Assembly: GCF_007828045.1 (NCBI RefSeq)
Contig: NZ_VITN01000026.1
Span: forward strand, 1-64,000
From: Nitrospirillum amazonense
GTDB lineage: Bacteria > Pseudomonadota > Alphaproteobacteria > Azospirillales > Azospirillaceae
Length of the DNA stretch: 64,000 bases
Direction: 5' to 3'
The translations under genes were made by a program, and so were the position numbers. The notes below the pieces were generated by a model. That model was not told the origin of the DNA. It searched no databases and saw only the letters and a list, made by a program, of their open reading frames with translations. This document shows, piece after piece, positions 37,330 through 46,214 of this stretch. How positions within the stretch are numbered: the stretch's first letter is position 1; every line of letters begins with the position of its first letter.

Positions 37330-38700
37330 TCAGCGCTGGGCGGCGGCGCTCTCGTCCGGCGCCACCGCGCGGATGACCGCCCGCGTGTCCCGGCCCGCCT
37401 GGCGCATGCGGTCGGCCACCAGGTCGGCCAGCTTGGCCTGCTCCGCCGCCGGCGCCTGGCGCGACAGCGCGTAAAGGTCGGCGTCCTTGCCATCCAGGTT
37501 GGTGGCGGCATCCGAGACATAGCGGGCGGGGAAGCTGCGCTCCAGCTGCGCGTCCAACGCGTCGGCCACGGCGACCGACTGCGCGCTGCTGACCTCGCGC
37601 AAGGTGTCGGGTTGCAGCCGCTGCACGGTCGCGTCGCCGCCGGTGTCGCGCAGGGCCGCCAGCAACGGATCGCCCATCTCCCCCCGGACGTAGGCCACCG
37701 TCATGCGGTTCTTCTGATAGTTCTCCAGCGAGGTGTGGCGGTTGGTGACGCGGTTCAGGGCCGCGAGCTTGGGGCCGTGGATGCCCGCCATGTCCAGCAC
37801 GCTGGTCCACAGCATGGACGGAACGCCGACGCCGGGCAGGACCCGGGCGTGATAGGGCTGCGCCATGTCCTGGACGTAGTGAATGGCCCAGCCGGCGAAG
37901 CGCCAGCCCCAGTAGGGGTGGCCCTGCGCGAAGGCGAAGCGCGACAGGGTCATGTACAGGTGGACCCGCGCCTCGGGATAGGTCTTCTGCAGGTAGGGGG
38001 CCGCCTTATAGAGGATGCCGGACTCGTGATAGAAGCCCATGTGGAAGGGCGCCTGGCTGCCATAGTCCAGCAGCGGGTTGCCGAAGGGCTGCGTGCCGAA
38101 GCTGTATAGCGCCCCCTGCTTCTGGCCGTTGTCCTGGAACAGCCCGATATCCAGGCCGAAGTCCGGCTCGTTGGACGCGGTGGCGACGACGTCGGCCACG
38201 GGCACCGCCTCCCCCTCCTCCAGCCGTTCCATCTGTTTCAAGTCCACGTCTTCCGGGTTCTTGAGGATGCTGAGGGCCGGCCAGTCCATCCCCCGCCCCG
38301 TCGCCGCGTCGGTGCCCGGCGGTCGCTGGCGGTAGAGGGCGATGGGCACGTCCTCGTTGACGCGGATGGCGTGGACGAAAGCCAGCTTCAGCGCCGCCGC
38401 GTCCGCATCGCCGGGAACGTTGAAGGCCAGCCCGTCCGGCCGGGGGGCGTAGAACGGGACATGGGCCCGCGCCCATTGCTCTTCCTCCTCCAGCACCTTG
38501 GGCAGGGCCGCCGCCTCCTTGGCCAGGAAGCCCGCCAGCGTTTCCGCCGGCACGCTATGCCCGGCCACCTGCGGCATCGCCTCCACCGCCGGCCAGGTGC
38601 ACAGGGTGTGGTTGCTCCACGCCCAGGCCGCCGGCTGGGCGGCGAAGAAGAAGGCGGCGGTCAGGCACAGGCAGCGGCGGAGGGGAAAGGGGTGTCGCAT
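37330..38700 (-). CDS. Secreted zinc-dependent phospholipase C/P1-nuclease-like protein
   Basis: A 456-residue protein with a signal peptide ending AAWA, so the mature chain begins WSNH. An N-terminal Trp followed by His is a zinc-ligand feature of the phospholipase C/S1-P1 nuclease fold. Further ligands fit GWAIHYVQDMAQPYHARV (H...D..H), FHMGFYHE and ASNEPDFGLD. Either phospholipid or single-strand nucleic acid hydrolysis is possible; its length is greater than both families' norm. It is probably periplasmic or secreted. The gene has no evident partners. Confidence 0.78.
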   Translation of the reverse strand: MRHPFPLRRCLCLTAAFFFAAQPAAWAWSNHTLCTWPAVEAMPQVAGHSVPAETLAGFLAKEAAALPKVLEEEEQWARAHVPFYAPRPDGLAFNVPGDADAAALKLAFVHAIRVNEDVPIALYRQRPPGTDAATGRGMDWPALSILKNPEDVDLKQMERLEEGEAVPVADVVATASNEPDFGLDIGLFQDNGQKQGALYSFGTQPFGNPLLDYGSQAPFHMGFYHESGILYKAAPYLQKTYPEARVHLYMTLSRFAFAQGHPYWGWRFAGWAIHYVQDMAQPYHARVLPGVGVPSMLWTSVLDMAGIHGPKLAALNRVTNRHTSLENYQKNRMTVAYVRGEMGDPLLAALRDTGGDATVQRLQPDTLREVSSAQSVAVADALDAQLERSFPARYVSDAATNLDGKDADLYALSRQAPAAEQAKLADLVADRMRQAGRDTRAVIRAVAPDESAAAQR

Positions 38701-38829
38701 CTAAGACCCTGTTTTCTCGGGGACCATTAAGGATGGGCCGGACCATACCCGGGTTAGAAGTCATTTCCGCGACAGATCCCCCGAAATCCAGCACCTTGAA
38801 GCCACGTGGAACCATCCCCTATTCGCGGC

Positions 38830-39078
38830 TCAACACTTCGTCGCCTGCGGCTGGAGGCTGCCCCCTTCCCGGGTCAACAGCCGCCGGAACGCGGCTCGGT
38901 CCCCTTTCCCCTGACGTTCGGCAAAGAAAGTGGCTGTCCGCATGGCGGACAACTTTTCCGCCACCGCCGTTGCCACGAACTGATTGAGGCTGGTCCCGTC
39001 TTGAGCGGCCAACCGCTCCGCCTCCGCCTTCACGGAAACGGGCAGACGCAGAGGATATGTCGATGTCTTGGTCATCAT
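38830..39078 (-). CDS. Ribbon-helix-helix DNA-binding protein (HicB/CopG-like antitoxin type)
   Basis: An 82-residue protein. The strand YPLRLPVSVKAEAERLAAQ followed by DGTSLNQFVATAVAEKL is the ribbon-helix-helix fold used by HicB-tail and other antitoxins. The ATG at 39078 lies eight bases after GAGGACAAG. It sits 10 bases downstream of the IS-interrupted gene, so both were probably cotranscribed. No recognisable toxin (HicA, RelE, ParE) is next to it; calling it an antitoxin is therefore only a possibility. Confidence 0.7.
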   Translation of the reverse strand: MMTKTSTYPLRLPVSVKAEAERLAAQDGTSLNQFVATAVAEKLSAMRTATFFAERQGKGDRAAFRRLLTREGGSLQPQATKC

Positions 39079-39894
39079 GATCTTGTCCTCAACAAAACAT
39101 CGCCACGGTTTCCAGCATGGGCACCTCGGGCGCGCCAAAACTAACCAGCCGCACATCCAGATCGACAGTCTGGACCTTATTCAGCGCACGCCGCATGGCA
39201 TTGTCGATCCACTCATCCTCATTGCCAAAAGCGCCACCGCCCAGGCGGGTTAGTAGAACGGTGTTGGATGCGCCCCGGCGTGCGTTGAGGACCGCCGCCA
39301 GAAGGGTGGCTTCATAAGCGGCCTCCAGAATCAAAGTGCCGAACATCCGCCACATATAACTCATGGCATTGCAGTAAGCCGCTGGAAGGGCCGAACAAAA
39401 GGCTTGTGAGACGATAGGGCGTGACGGCACTGGCGCGTCCGTTACCTCGACGTCCCAATGCAGGCCGATCCTTAGCAAGCCTCGAAGCGCATCCAGTGCA
39501 GGTGGGTCGAGGCCATAAAGGTAGGCGTTGATGTCGGCGAGTTGCTCCTCCGTGCATAACGCATATCCGTTCCTCATTGCCCAAGGAACCTGACCTGGTC
39601 GCCCAAGCGCCTGAGCCAGCGCAACACCGAGGTCCGCCAGGCAATCGATTTGGCGTTCGGCGGTCTGTCCTTCGCCATCCTTCATGGGCACGAAATAGTT
39701 CCGGTATATCGTCACCGCGCCTGCGGCGATGGCGCAGGCCGGTCCCTGTGTTCGGTCCTGTTCATATCGAGTCACCCCTTGCTCTGGCGAGACTCGAGGT
39801 GACACCATCTCCAGCAAGTTGAATTGCGACGCCACCTGAAATAATGCGCCACTGAATTCGGGTGCGTGATGCATACGCCGCACATCACCACTAA

Positions 39895-41206
39895 CAGGGT
39901 GCGGAAGAACGGTTGTGTGCGGCCCCTTACCCCCTGCGCCGAAGCGTTGCGCTGACTTGGGCGAGGGGTTACAGGCCGCTTTTGCCGCCATTTTCCCCGG
40001 GTCCCGCCGTTTGAAGGCGGATCCCGGGCATGGTCATGCCGCCACCATCAACTTGGGCAGCCTGACGAGGTTGTAGGCGGCGGCGGTCAGGGCGAAGGCC
40101 CAGCCCACGCGATCCGTTCCCTTCTGTCGTGTCTTGCGTAGGCCGCCGATGGTCTTGGCCCACCCGAAGACCTTCTCAATGCGCTTGCGGACGCGCAAGG
40201 ATACGGCATAGCCGGGATGGCGGGTGGTGCGGCCGTCGATGGCGCTACTGCGCCGCAGCGTGCCGGTTTCGGTTCGCTGCTCGTTGCGGGCGATGTGAGG
40301 CGTGACCTTGCGAACGCGCAACTGGGCAATGAACTCACGCACGTCGTAGGCCTTGTCGGCGCCCAAGGTGACCCGCTTCGTCGGCTTCAGCCCGTCGATC
40401 AAGGCCAGCGCCGCCTCGCGTTCCGCGGTGCCGGTGGCCTGGGTCAGCGTGGCGCCGACCACCAGGCCGTTGCGGTTCTCCATCAGCACATGGCCCATGT
40501 AAGCCAAGCGCGCCGGCTGGCCGTCACTCTTGCGATACAGCTTGGCCTCGGGGTCGGTGGCGGACGCATGGGTCTTGTTGGACCGCTTCTCCCCGTGGAA
40601 GTCCCGCTCCCCATTGCGGCCAGGGCCCGGTGGATTGTCGTCGCCGTCCTTGGGCCGGAAGCTCTTGACCGACGCCCACGCCTCGATCAGCGTGCCGTCC
40701 ACCGAGAAGTGCTCATCCGACAGCAGGTTCCACCCGCGCGCCTGGGCCACAACGGCCGCCAGGAACTTCGCCGCCACGTCACCGGAAAGAAGCCGCTCAC
40801 GGTTCTTCGTGAACACCGTCACGTCCCAGATGGCCGCGTCCATCGCCAGCCCGGCAAACCACCGGAACAGCAGATTGTAATCCATCTGTTCCATCAGTTG
40901 CCGCTCCGACCGGATCGAATAAAACGACTGCAGCAGCAACGCACGCAGCAGCTTCTCCGGCGGAATGGAGGGACGGCCCACCTTCGCGTACAGCGCATCA
41001 AACTCCGGAGAAAGGACCTCCAGCGCCTCGTCGCAGATCGCTCGGATCGCACGCAGCGGATGACCAGCCGGAACCCGGGCCTCGCAACTCACATACGAAA
41101 ACAAACCCTCCGTCCGAATGTCGCCGCCACGCATCTCTTCCCTCCGAATCCGTAGGGGAAGCGAATCATGACCAAGCGTCAGACGGAAGGGTTTTTCCGC
41201 ACCCTG
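39895..41206 (-). mobile_element. IS5-family insertion sequence, complete, with 4-bp CTAA target duplication
   Basis: A 1,312-bp element with imperfect terminal inverted repeats: CAGGGTGCGGAAGAACGG at 39895 and, reversed at the right end, CAGGGTGCGGAAAAACCC. It is flanked by CTAA at 39891-39894 and 41207-41210, which fits the YTAR target preference of IS5-group elements. It carries one intact transposase gene. Intact ends, exact duplication and undamaged flanking frames indicate a recent insertion. Confidence 0.93.
40034..41134 (-). CDS. IS5-family transposase
   Basis: A 366-residue transposase. The N-terminal domain (PLRAIRAICDEALEVLSPEF.., PPEKLLRALLLQSFYSIRSERQL) is that of DUF772-type transposases. 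The DDE core shows SVDGTLIEAW, LGADKAYD and RIEKVFGWAKTIGGLRKTR. No frameshift is seen, so it is probably functional in cis. An ATG lies after GGAGGGAAGAG, inside the right inverted-repeat region of the element. Confidence 0.95.
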   Translation of the reverse strand: MRGGDIRTEGLFSYVSCEARVPAGHPLRAIRAICDEALEVLSPEFDALYAKVGRPSIPPEKLLRALLLQSFYSIRSERQLMEQMDYNLLFRWFAGLAMDAAIWDVTVFTKNRERLLSGDVAAKFLAAVVAQARGWNLLSDEHFSVDGTLIEAWASVKSFRPKDGDDNPPGPGRNGERDFHGEKRSNKTHASATDPEAKLYRKSDGQPARLAYMGHVLMENRNGLVVGATLTQATGTAEREAALALIDGLKPTKRVTLGADKAYDVREFIAQLRVRKVTPHIARNEQRTETGTLRRSSAIDGRTTRHPGYAVSLRVRKRIEKVFGWAKTIGGLRKTRQKGTDRVGWAFALTAAAYNLVRLPKLMVAA

Positions 41207-41552
41207 CTAATGGTCCGCACGGTCAGGCGACCGGGTGCGCCGTGATTTGCGGCGACGCGTTGGCGCAGGGCTTCCAGGGAAACCACCTCCAAATTCCCAA
41301 TACCGAATGTCCGGCCATTGACCTGTGACCGCAGCGCCCCATCCTCGATGGACAAGCGACCGCGTGTTTCGGCGTAGGTCGTCTCAGGAAAGCCCATTAG
41401 GCGTTCGAACCAGTCCACCCGCCGCATCCTCTTTAATCTTATCCTTAAAGGACGGTAGCTCCCCAGCCCCGGTTTGCAAACCGTCGGGTCAAGGCGCTCT
41501 GGTACCGTTCGCTCATGAAGCGCTTGTTGTAATCAGAGCCAGGTGCTCGACC

Positions 41553-41942
41553 ATGCCGCTGTTCCCGCCCCGCCCCTGCCCCGCATGCCACAGGCATACG
41601 ATCCCGCCCATGGCGAACATGACCAAGTCCCGGCCCTTCGTCTGCCCGAACTGCGACGCAGAGGTTTATTCCAAGTGGACCTTCCTGGCGTGGATTTTCT
41701 ATTTCGAGCCCGTGATGTGGCTGATCTTGCTGGCGGTGTTATACGTGGCCTTCACGCTGCTGCGCTTCATGCCACCGTTCGCGGTATTCTGCGTGCTGGC
41801 GGCCGGGGCCGCGGGATGGTTCCTGGTCTTCGCGATGCTGTGGCCCCTGACGGTCAAGAAAAAGCCCGGCCTGTGGGGTGAAACGCCGGATGTTCGCCCC
41901 ACAAGCCGAAAGGCCGGATCGTTTCCGACCCGGCCTTTCTAG
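41553..41942 (+). CDS. Small zinc-ribbon membrane protein
   Basis: A 129-residue protein. Two CxxC pairs near the N-terminus (CPACHRH and CPNCDAE) form a zinc ribbon, followed by two transmembrane helices (MWLILLAVLYVAFTLLRF and AVFCVLAAGAAGWFLVFAML). The stop codon lies at the edge of the terminator hairpin, so the last residues are encoded by terminator sequence. The family is not recognised beyond zinc-ribbon membrane proteins. The ATG at 41553 has only a weak AGGTG upstream; a later Met is possible. Confidence 0.6.
   Translation: MPLFPPRPCPACHRHTIPPMANMTKSRPFVCPNCDAEVYSKWTFLAWIFYFEPVMWLILLAVLYVAFTLLRFMPPFAVFCVLAAGAAGWFLVFAMLWPLTVKKKPGLWGETPDVRPTSRKAGSFPTRPF
41908..41939. terminator. Bidirectional terminator between convergent genes
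   Basis: GAAAGGCCGG and CCGGCCTTTC form a 10-bp stem with a 12-base loop, followed by a short T-rich end on both strands. It serves the zinc-ribbon gene on the plus strand and the SPFH gene on the minus strand. Confidence 0.75.
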
Positions 41943-41954
41943 GTCCCTCAGACC

Positions 41955-43919
41955 TTATGCCGCCGTCTCCGGCTGCTTGGTTCGTTTCACCAGCTGGTCC
42001 AGGCCGCCCTGGGCCATCAACAGGCTGATGAGCGCGTCTACCAGGGTGCCGTGGCCGGCCTCGCAGCCGCCCATGGTCACGGTGGGGACCAGGGGGACCT
42101 TGGCCTGGGTGATGGCGCCGCTCAGCATGGCGGCCACCTCCTTGGACAGGGCCATCTCCGCACCGCCGAAGGCATCGACCTGGGCCTTGGCCGCCTGGGC
42201 GTTGGCGTCGCCGATGGCGGCCACGCGGTCGGCCTCGGCCCGGCCCTCGGTGCGGGTGCGCATCGCGGTCGCCTCGGCCATCACCTTGGTTGCCTCCGCC
42301 TCCTGCGTCTTGCGGGCCAGTTCGGCGCGACCGTGGTTCTGCGCCACCTCGATGGACACCGACGACTTGGTCAGGTCGCCCTGCGCCGCCGCCCGGGCTT
42401 CGGCCGCGCGCAGTTCCAGTTCCTTGGCGGCGGCCACCTGCTGGCTTTCATAGGTCTCCACCTTCTCCCGCGCGACCTGGCGGGCGCGCAACTGCTCGAA
42501 GATGGTGTCGATGTGGGTGTCGCCCTTGGCCGCGCGCGGCGTGCCGATCATCACCTCCTTCACGTTCAGGCGGTACTTGGCGAACCGGGCGCTCATGGCG
42601 GCCAGGGCCTCGCGCTGCACCTCGGCGCGCTGGTTCACCAGCTCGATCAGGGTGCGGCTTTGGGCGGCGTCCTTGAACCAGGCGCTGACCATGGGGTCCA
42701 GGGTCTGCTCCACCAGCTTCTTGATGTCCGCGAACTGCTGCACCACCCAGGGCGCGTCGTCGTAACCGATGTGCACGACGATGGACAGGGGCAGCACCGG
42801 CTCGAACGCGTCCTTGGTGATGAGTTTGATCTCCGCCAGGTTGTCGTCGAAGCCGTGGGCCTCGCTGCGCCCCTCGATCCAGCGCAGGACGAAGTTGGTG
42901 GTCGGCACCGTGCTGACCTTCACGGCATAGGGGTTGATGGCATACTTGCCAGGATGCAGGGGCGTCTGCCAGACACCGCGCTGGCCCTGGGCCACCAGTT
43001 CGCCATGCTTGTGGTCGGTGCCGGACACGTCGGCGCCGCGCGGGCCGGTGAAGCTGACCACCACGCCGACATTGCCGATGTCCACCTGCGTCTTGGGCCG
43101 TACCTCGATGGTCGCGAACAGGCGGTTGATGTAGTAGGTGCCCTCGACCAGCACCTGTTCCTGCCGGCCCCGGCGGCCGCCAGCGGCCAGGAAGGTCTCC
43201 GGATCCTGGAAGGAGTTGTGGAAGGTGGTGCCGTCGGCGGCGTGGGTGCCCACCGTGGGGGCGATGATCTCGCCATGGTCCAGGGCCGGGCCGTCATGGA
43301 CGGTGACCACGCCCACCGCGTCCTCATGGTCGCGGATGATCAGGGGGCGGAAGCCGTTACGCTCCTCGATCATCTCGCGCATGGTTTCCACGGCGCGTGC
43401 GTCGCTGGCATCGCCCAGCACCACGGCGTGGGTGGCCGATTCCGTGAAGACGATGAACTGCGCCGTATTGATGGCGTAGACGCCCTCACGCAGGATGCGG
43501 CGCTGGGGGCCGCGCTGACCGCCCTGGCTCACGAAGGCGCGGGCGTTCTCCACCCCCACCCCCGCCGGCCAGCGGGCCAGCGCCTGGGCATTGGGCAGGG
43601 CCTGGCCGCCGCGGGCGAAGATGTAGGCCAGGCTGCCCTGGGGCACCGTCACCAGGTTGGCGCGGTGCACGCGATATTGCAGCGGCATGAAGAAATGAAA
43701 GCCGCCGCGCAGCGTTTCCGGCCGGAAGCCGGCCTCGCCCGCCAGCGCCAGGAAACCCTCCTCAACCGAGCCGCCCAGGGCCCAGAGCTTCTCGACGATG
43801 CCCACGGCATCGTTGCGGATATAGACGACGGCACCGGTAACAAACGCCAGGATGAGCACGCCCAGGACGCCACCCACCAGATAAAGCGTGGTGAGCGCCC
43901 AGGAAGGGAACTCCAGCAT
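41955..43919 (-). CDS. SPFH/band-7 domain membrane protein (flotillin-like)
   Basis: A 654-residue protein anchored by one N-terminal helix (LTTLYLVGGVLGVLILAFVTG). An extended N-terminal region holds several repeated strand motifs (REGVYAINTAQFIVF, VEGTYYINRLFATIEV, HPGKYAINPYAVKVS). A band-7 domain then occupies about residues 330-480. A long Ala/Glu-rich coiled coil (EKVETYESQQVAAAKELELRA-type) resembles flotillin, and a hydrophobic C-terminal segment follows. Such proteins scaffold membrane microdomains. The ATG at 43919 follows ACGAGG; an upstream open frame is non-coding. Confidence 0.85.
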   Translation of the reverse strand: MLEFPSWALTTLYLVGGVLGVLILAFVTGAVVYIRNDAVGIVEKLWALGGSVEEGFLALAGEAGFRPETLRGGFHFFMPLQYRVHRANLVTVPQGSLAYIFARGGQALPNAQALARWPAGVGVENARAFVSQGGQRGPQRRILREGVYAINTAQFIVFTESATHAVVLGDASDARAVETMREMIEERNGFRPLIIRDHEDAVGVVTVHDGPALDHGEIIAPTVGTHAADGTTFHNSFQDPETFLAAGGRRGRQEQVLVEGTYYINRLFATIEVRPKTQVDIGNVGVVVSFTGPRGADVSGTDHKHGELVAQGQRGVWQTPLHPGKYAINPYAVKVSTVPTTNFVLRWIEGRSEAHGFDDNLAEIKLITKDAFEPVLPLSIVVHIGYDDAPWVVQQFADIKKLVEQTLDPMVSAWFKDAAQSRTLIELVNQRAEVQREALAAMSARFAKYRLNVKEVMIGTPRAAKGDTHIDTIFEQLRARQVAREKVETYESQQVAAAKELELRAAEARAAAQGDLTKSSVSIEVAQNHGRAELARKTQEAEATKVMAEATAMRTRTEGRAEADRVAAIGDANAQAAKAQVDAFGGAEMALSKEVAAMLSGAITQAKVPLVPTVTMGGCEAGHGTLVDALISLLMAQGGLDQLVKRTKQPETAA

Positions 43920-44528
43920 GGAAGCCTCGTTCAATGGACCTTGATGTGAGCGCCCGGTCCGGATCCGTGACGGAGTCCGGGCGCGAGACCGCCAGCGCCG
44001 GGGCCCAGGCAAAGGGGCATCCGGCAGGCGGAATGGGGGGGATTGGGGGATGTGTCAGGAGGCCGCCGGTGTCAGGGACGGCGCTGGCTCATGCCGATAT
44101 CGATGAAGCCTTAGACACGGAAGCCGATCACGGCGCTGGCGCGCCGCTGGCTGGAGAGACAGGAACCGGAACGCCGCATTCTTGGGCACCCGAACCGTTT
44201 GTCGATGGCAGGGATTTTACCATGACGGCGGTGTGACACAACGCACACTCGCAATGCTGGCATTTTTGCCCAGCACCGCGCGCCGCGCATACCGGTTGCC
44301 GTGGACAAGCCGAGTGATCGGAGTCTGCCAAGCTGTTGGGCTTTGATCCATATCGGGAACAGAGTATTCCGATATGCGCGGCGTATAACTATTCCCGATA
44401 TTAAGATCTCGTTATCAGATGATCACGAGATACTATCAAGGTGACGCAATAAATATATAAATATAGCGCCTAAATTGGCCCTGCATCCCGATCAGGTGCG
44501 ATCGAATACAGATGAAGGGTTTCTTAAA
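43920..44528. other. 609-bp intergenic region between the SPFH and porin genes
   Basis: No gene can be supported here: short open frames lack ribosome-binding sites and codon pattern. The right half turns AT-rich from about 44340 and holds the repeat cluster and a 7-bp inverted repeat (ATCTCGT/ACGAGAT, 44406-44431), followed by an AATAAATATATAAATATA stretch that probably includes the porin promoter. Confidence 0.6.
44350..44401 (+). promoter_or_regulatory. ATATCGGGAA repeat cluster upstream of the porin gene
   Basis: Three related sites lie within 52 bp: ATATCGGGAA (44350-44359), ATTCCGATAT in opposite orientation (about 44366-44375), and TTCCCGATAT (44392-44401). The outer two are a perfect 10-bp inverted repeat. 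They lie 128 bp and more before the porin ATG and look like regulator binding sites. They do not match the Pho box (CTGTCAT repeats), so phosphate control is not supported by them. Confidence 0.45.
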
Positions 44529-46181
44529 ATGTCGAAGCAAACGCGGACGTCCCCGTACGGGCGAACCGGCGTGTTCCTGCTCACCGCCGCCTGTGGCCTG
44601 ATGGCCGACCTGCCCGCCCATGCGGCTGAGACCTCCACGCAAGAGGTGCAACGGCTGCGCGCCCAGTTGGAGGCGCAGATGAAGGTCAGCCAGGCCATCC
44701 AGGCCCGACTGGACGCGCTTGAGGCGCGCGAGGCCGCCGACGCCAAGGCGCAGGCGGAAACCAAGGTCCAGGCGGAACAGGTCGCGGCGCAAGCGGCCAC
44801 CCAAGCCAAGACCATCGCCAAGCTGGAGGCCAGCAGCGGCGACAACGGCAGCTTCACCATGGCTGGCGGCCGCCCCACCTTCACCGCCTTCGGCGGCAAG
44901 GGCACGCTGCAGATCGGCCTGCAGGCGCAGTTCGACGCGGCCGCCTATTTCGAGGACAACGCCAGCGTGAAGCGATCGGGCGTGGATCTGGGCGATGGCG
45001 TCAACGCCCGCCGCATCCGCATTCCCTTCGTCTTCCGGTATGGCGACATCACGGCCACGGTCACGCCCGACTTCGGCGGGTCGCCGGATGGCCGCCAAAA
45101 CACCCAGTACCTGTATGAGGCCAACCTGGCTTACACGCCTTTCAAGGGCTTCACGGCGGCGCTGGGCTATCTGCAGCCCAACATCAGCCTGCAGGACGCG
45201 CCCAGTTCCAACGACTTCATGTTCATGGAACGCCCGGCCATCATGGATGTGGAGCGCAACATCGCCGCCGGCGACGCCCGCGCCGCCGTGGGCGCCCGCT
45301 ATTACCAGGACCGCTTCTTCGTCTCCGGCTTCCTGACGGGCCAGGCATATGGTGGCCAGTCCACCACCACCGCGACCTCATCCGTCGGCGCCACCGGATC
45401 GGTCACCACCGCCGTCTCCACCACCCAGCCGTCCAATGGCCAGCAGACGGGTGCCGTGATGCGCGTGGCGGGCCGGCCGGTGTATGGCGAGGATTATGAT
45501 GTCCACCTGGGCTTCAGCGGGTCCAAGGTGTTCAGCATGAACCAGAACGACAGCAACCGCCTGGCGCAGAACCTGGCCCTGTCGGTCCAGCCGGAACTGC
45601 GGGTGGACACCAGCAAGCTGATCAACACCGGTTCCATGCCGGCGACCGGCGTCTACACCTGGAACCCGGAAGTGGGCCTGCGCTACCAGAACTTCCTGGT
45701 CCAGGCGGAGTATGTGGAGATCGGCATCAACCGCCAGCACCAGGCCGGGGCCGGCCTGGGTGGTGCCACCCAGACGCCCGACCTCACCTTCCACGGTGCC
45801 TATGTCGATGCGTCCTGGGTGCTGACGGGCGAGCCGCGCCTGTACCAGTCGGCCCGCGGCGGTTTCGGCGGGCTCAAGGTCGCCCACCCGTTCAATCCCG
45901 AGACGGGCGACTGGGGCGCGTTCGAGGTGGCGGCGCGCTACAGCGACATCAACCTGAACAGCCATGTCCAGCGCTTCCTGGCCCAGTCGGTGACCGGCGG
46001 CGTGGCGGGCGGTCAGCAGGATGTCATCCAACTGGGGCTGAACTGGTATCCCAACGACCATCTGAAGTTCATGGCCGATTACCAGATCGTGGACGTCAGC
46101 AAGCTCAGCGGCGCCACGCTGCAGAACCAGACCGGCCTGCGCTACCAGGCCGTGGGCTTCCGCGCCCAGGTCGCCTACTAA
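44529..46181 (+). CDS. Outer-membrane porin, OprP/OprO (phosphate-selective) type
   Basis: A 550-residue protein with a signal peptide ending PAHA. An N-terminal trimerising coiled coil comes next (EVQRLRAQLEAQMKVSQAIQARL, residues 38-95). A beta-barrel then begins with NGSFTMAGGRPTFTAFGGKGTLQIG and ends with an aromatic-containing final strand (GLRYQAVGFRAQVAY), as required for outer-membrane assembly. The RIRIPFVFRYGDITATVTPDFGG block is typical of the O/P porin family. The ATG at 44529 has GAAGGG upstream. The substrate is uncertain. Confidence 0.88.
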   Translation: MSKQTRTSPYGRTGVFLLTAACGLMADLPAHAAETSTQEVQRLRAQLEAQMKVSQAIQARLDALEAREAADAKAQAETKVQAEQVAAQAATQAKTIAKLEASSGDNGSFTMAGGRPTFTAFGGKGTLQIGLQAQFDAAAYFEDNASVKRSGVDLGDGVNARRIRIPFVFRYGDITATVTPDFGGSPDGRQNTQYLYEANLAYTPFKGFTAALGYLQPNISLQDAPSSNDFMFMERPAIMDVERNIAAGDARAAVGARYYQDRFFVSGFLTGQAYGGQSTTTATSSVGATGSVTTAVSTTQPSNGQQTGAVMRVAGRPVYGEDYDVHLGFSGSKVFSMNQNDSNRLAQNLALSVQPELRVDTSKLINTGSMPATGVYTWNPEVGLRYQNFLVQAEYVEIGINRQHQAGAGLGGATQTPDLTFHGAYVDASWVLTGEPRLYQSARGGFGGLKVAHPFNPETGDWGAFEVAARYSDINLNSHVQRFLAQSVTGGVAGGQQDVIQLGLNWYPNDHLKFMADYQIVDVSKLSGATLQNQTGLRYQAVGFRAQVAY

Positions 46182-46214
46182 GGCGGCGTCTCAGGACGGC
46201 CTGGTGCCGGATGG

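Larger units (their letters stand above)
39089..41427 (-). pseudogene. Conserved macro-domain-like protein gene interrupted by an IS5-type element
   Basis: The N-terminal part (41427-41207; MRRVDWFERLMGFPET...GRLTVRTI) and C-terminal part (39890-39089; SGDVRRMHHAPEFSGALFQVAS to the end) are separated by the insertion sequence. Removing the element and one copy of the CTAA target duplication joins them in frame (ATT-AGT-GGT) to give about 340 residues. Motifs include GVTRYEQDRTQGPACAIAAGA and TRLGGGAFGNEDEWI; the latter resembles the phosphate-binding loops of macro-type ADP-ribose proteins (tentative). The C-terminal part could still be read from a start inside the element but lacks its first 70 residues. 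Confidence 0.85.

Noticed and set aside
38555-38815. Possible toxin partner just after the ribbon-helix-helix gene
   Set aside because: The frame overlaps the phospholipase C-like gene start, has no toxin motif and no ribosome-binding site.
42051-43949. Long open frame antisense to the SPFH gene
   Set aside because: Composition is His/Gly/Val-rich shadow coding; the opposite strand has a coherent band-7 protein.
43934-44236. Small gene in the gap upstream of the porin
   Set aside because: Open frames on both strands lack start signals and plausible protein character.
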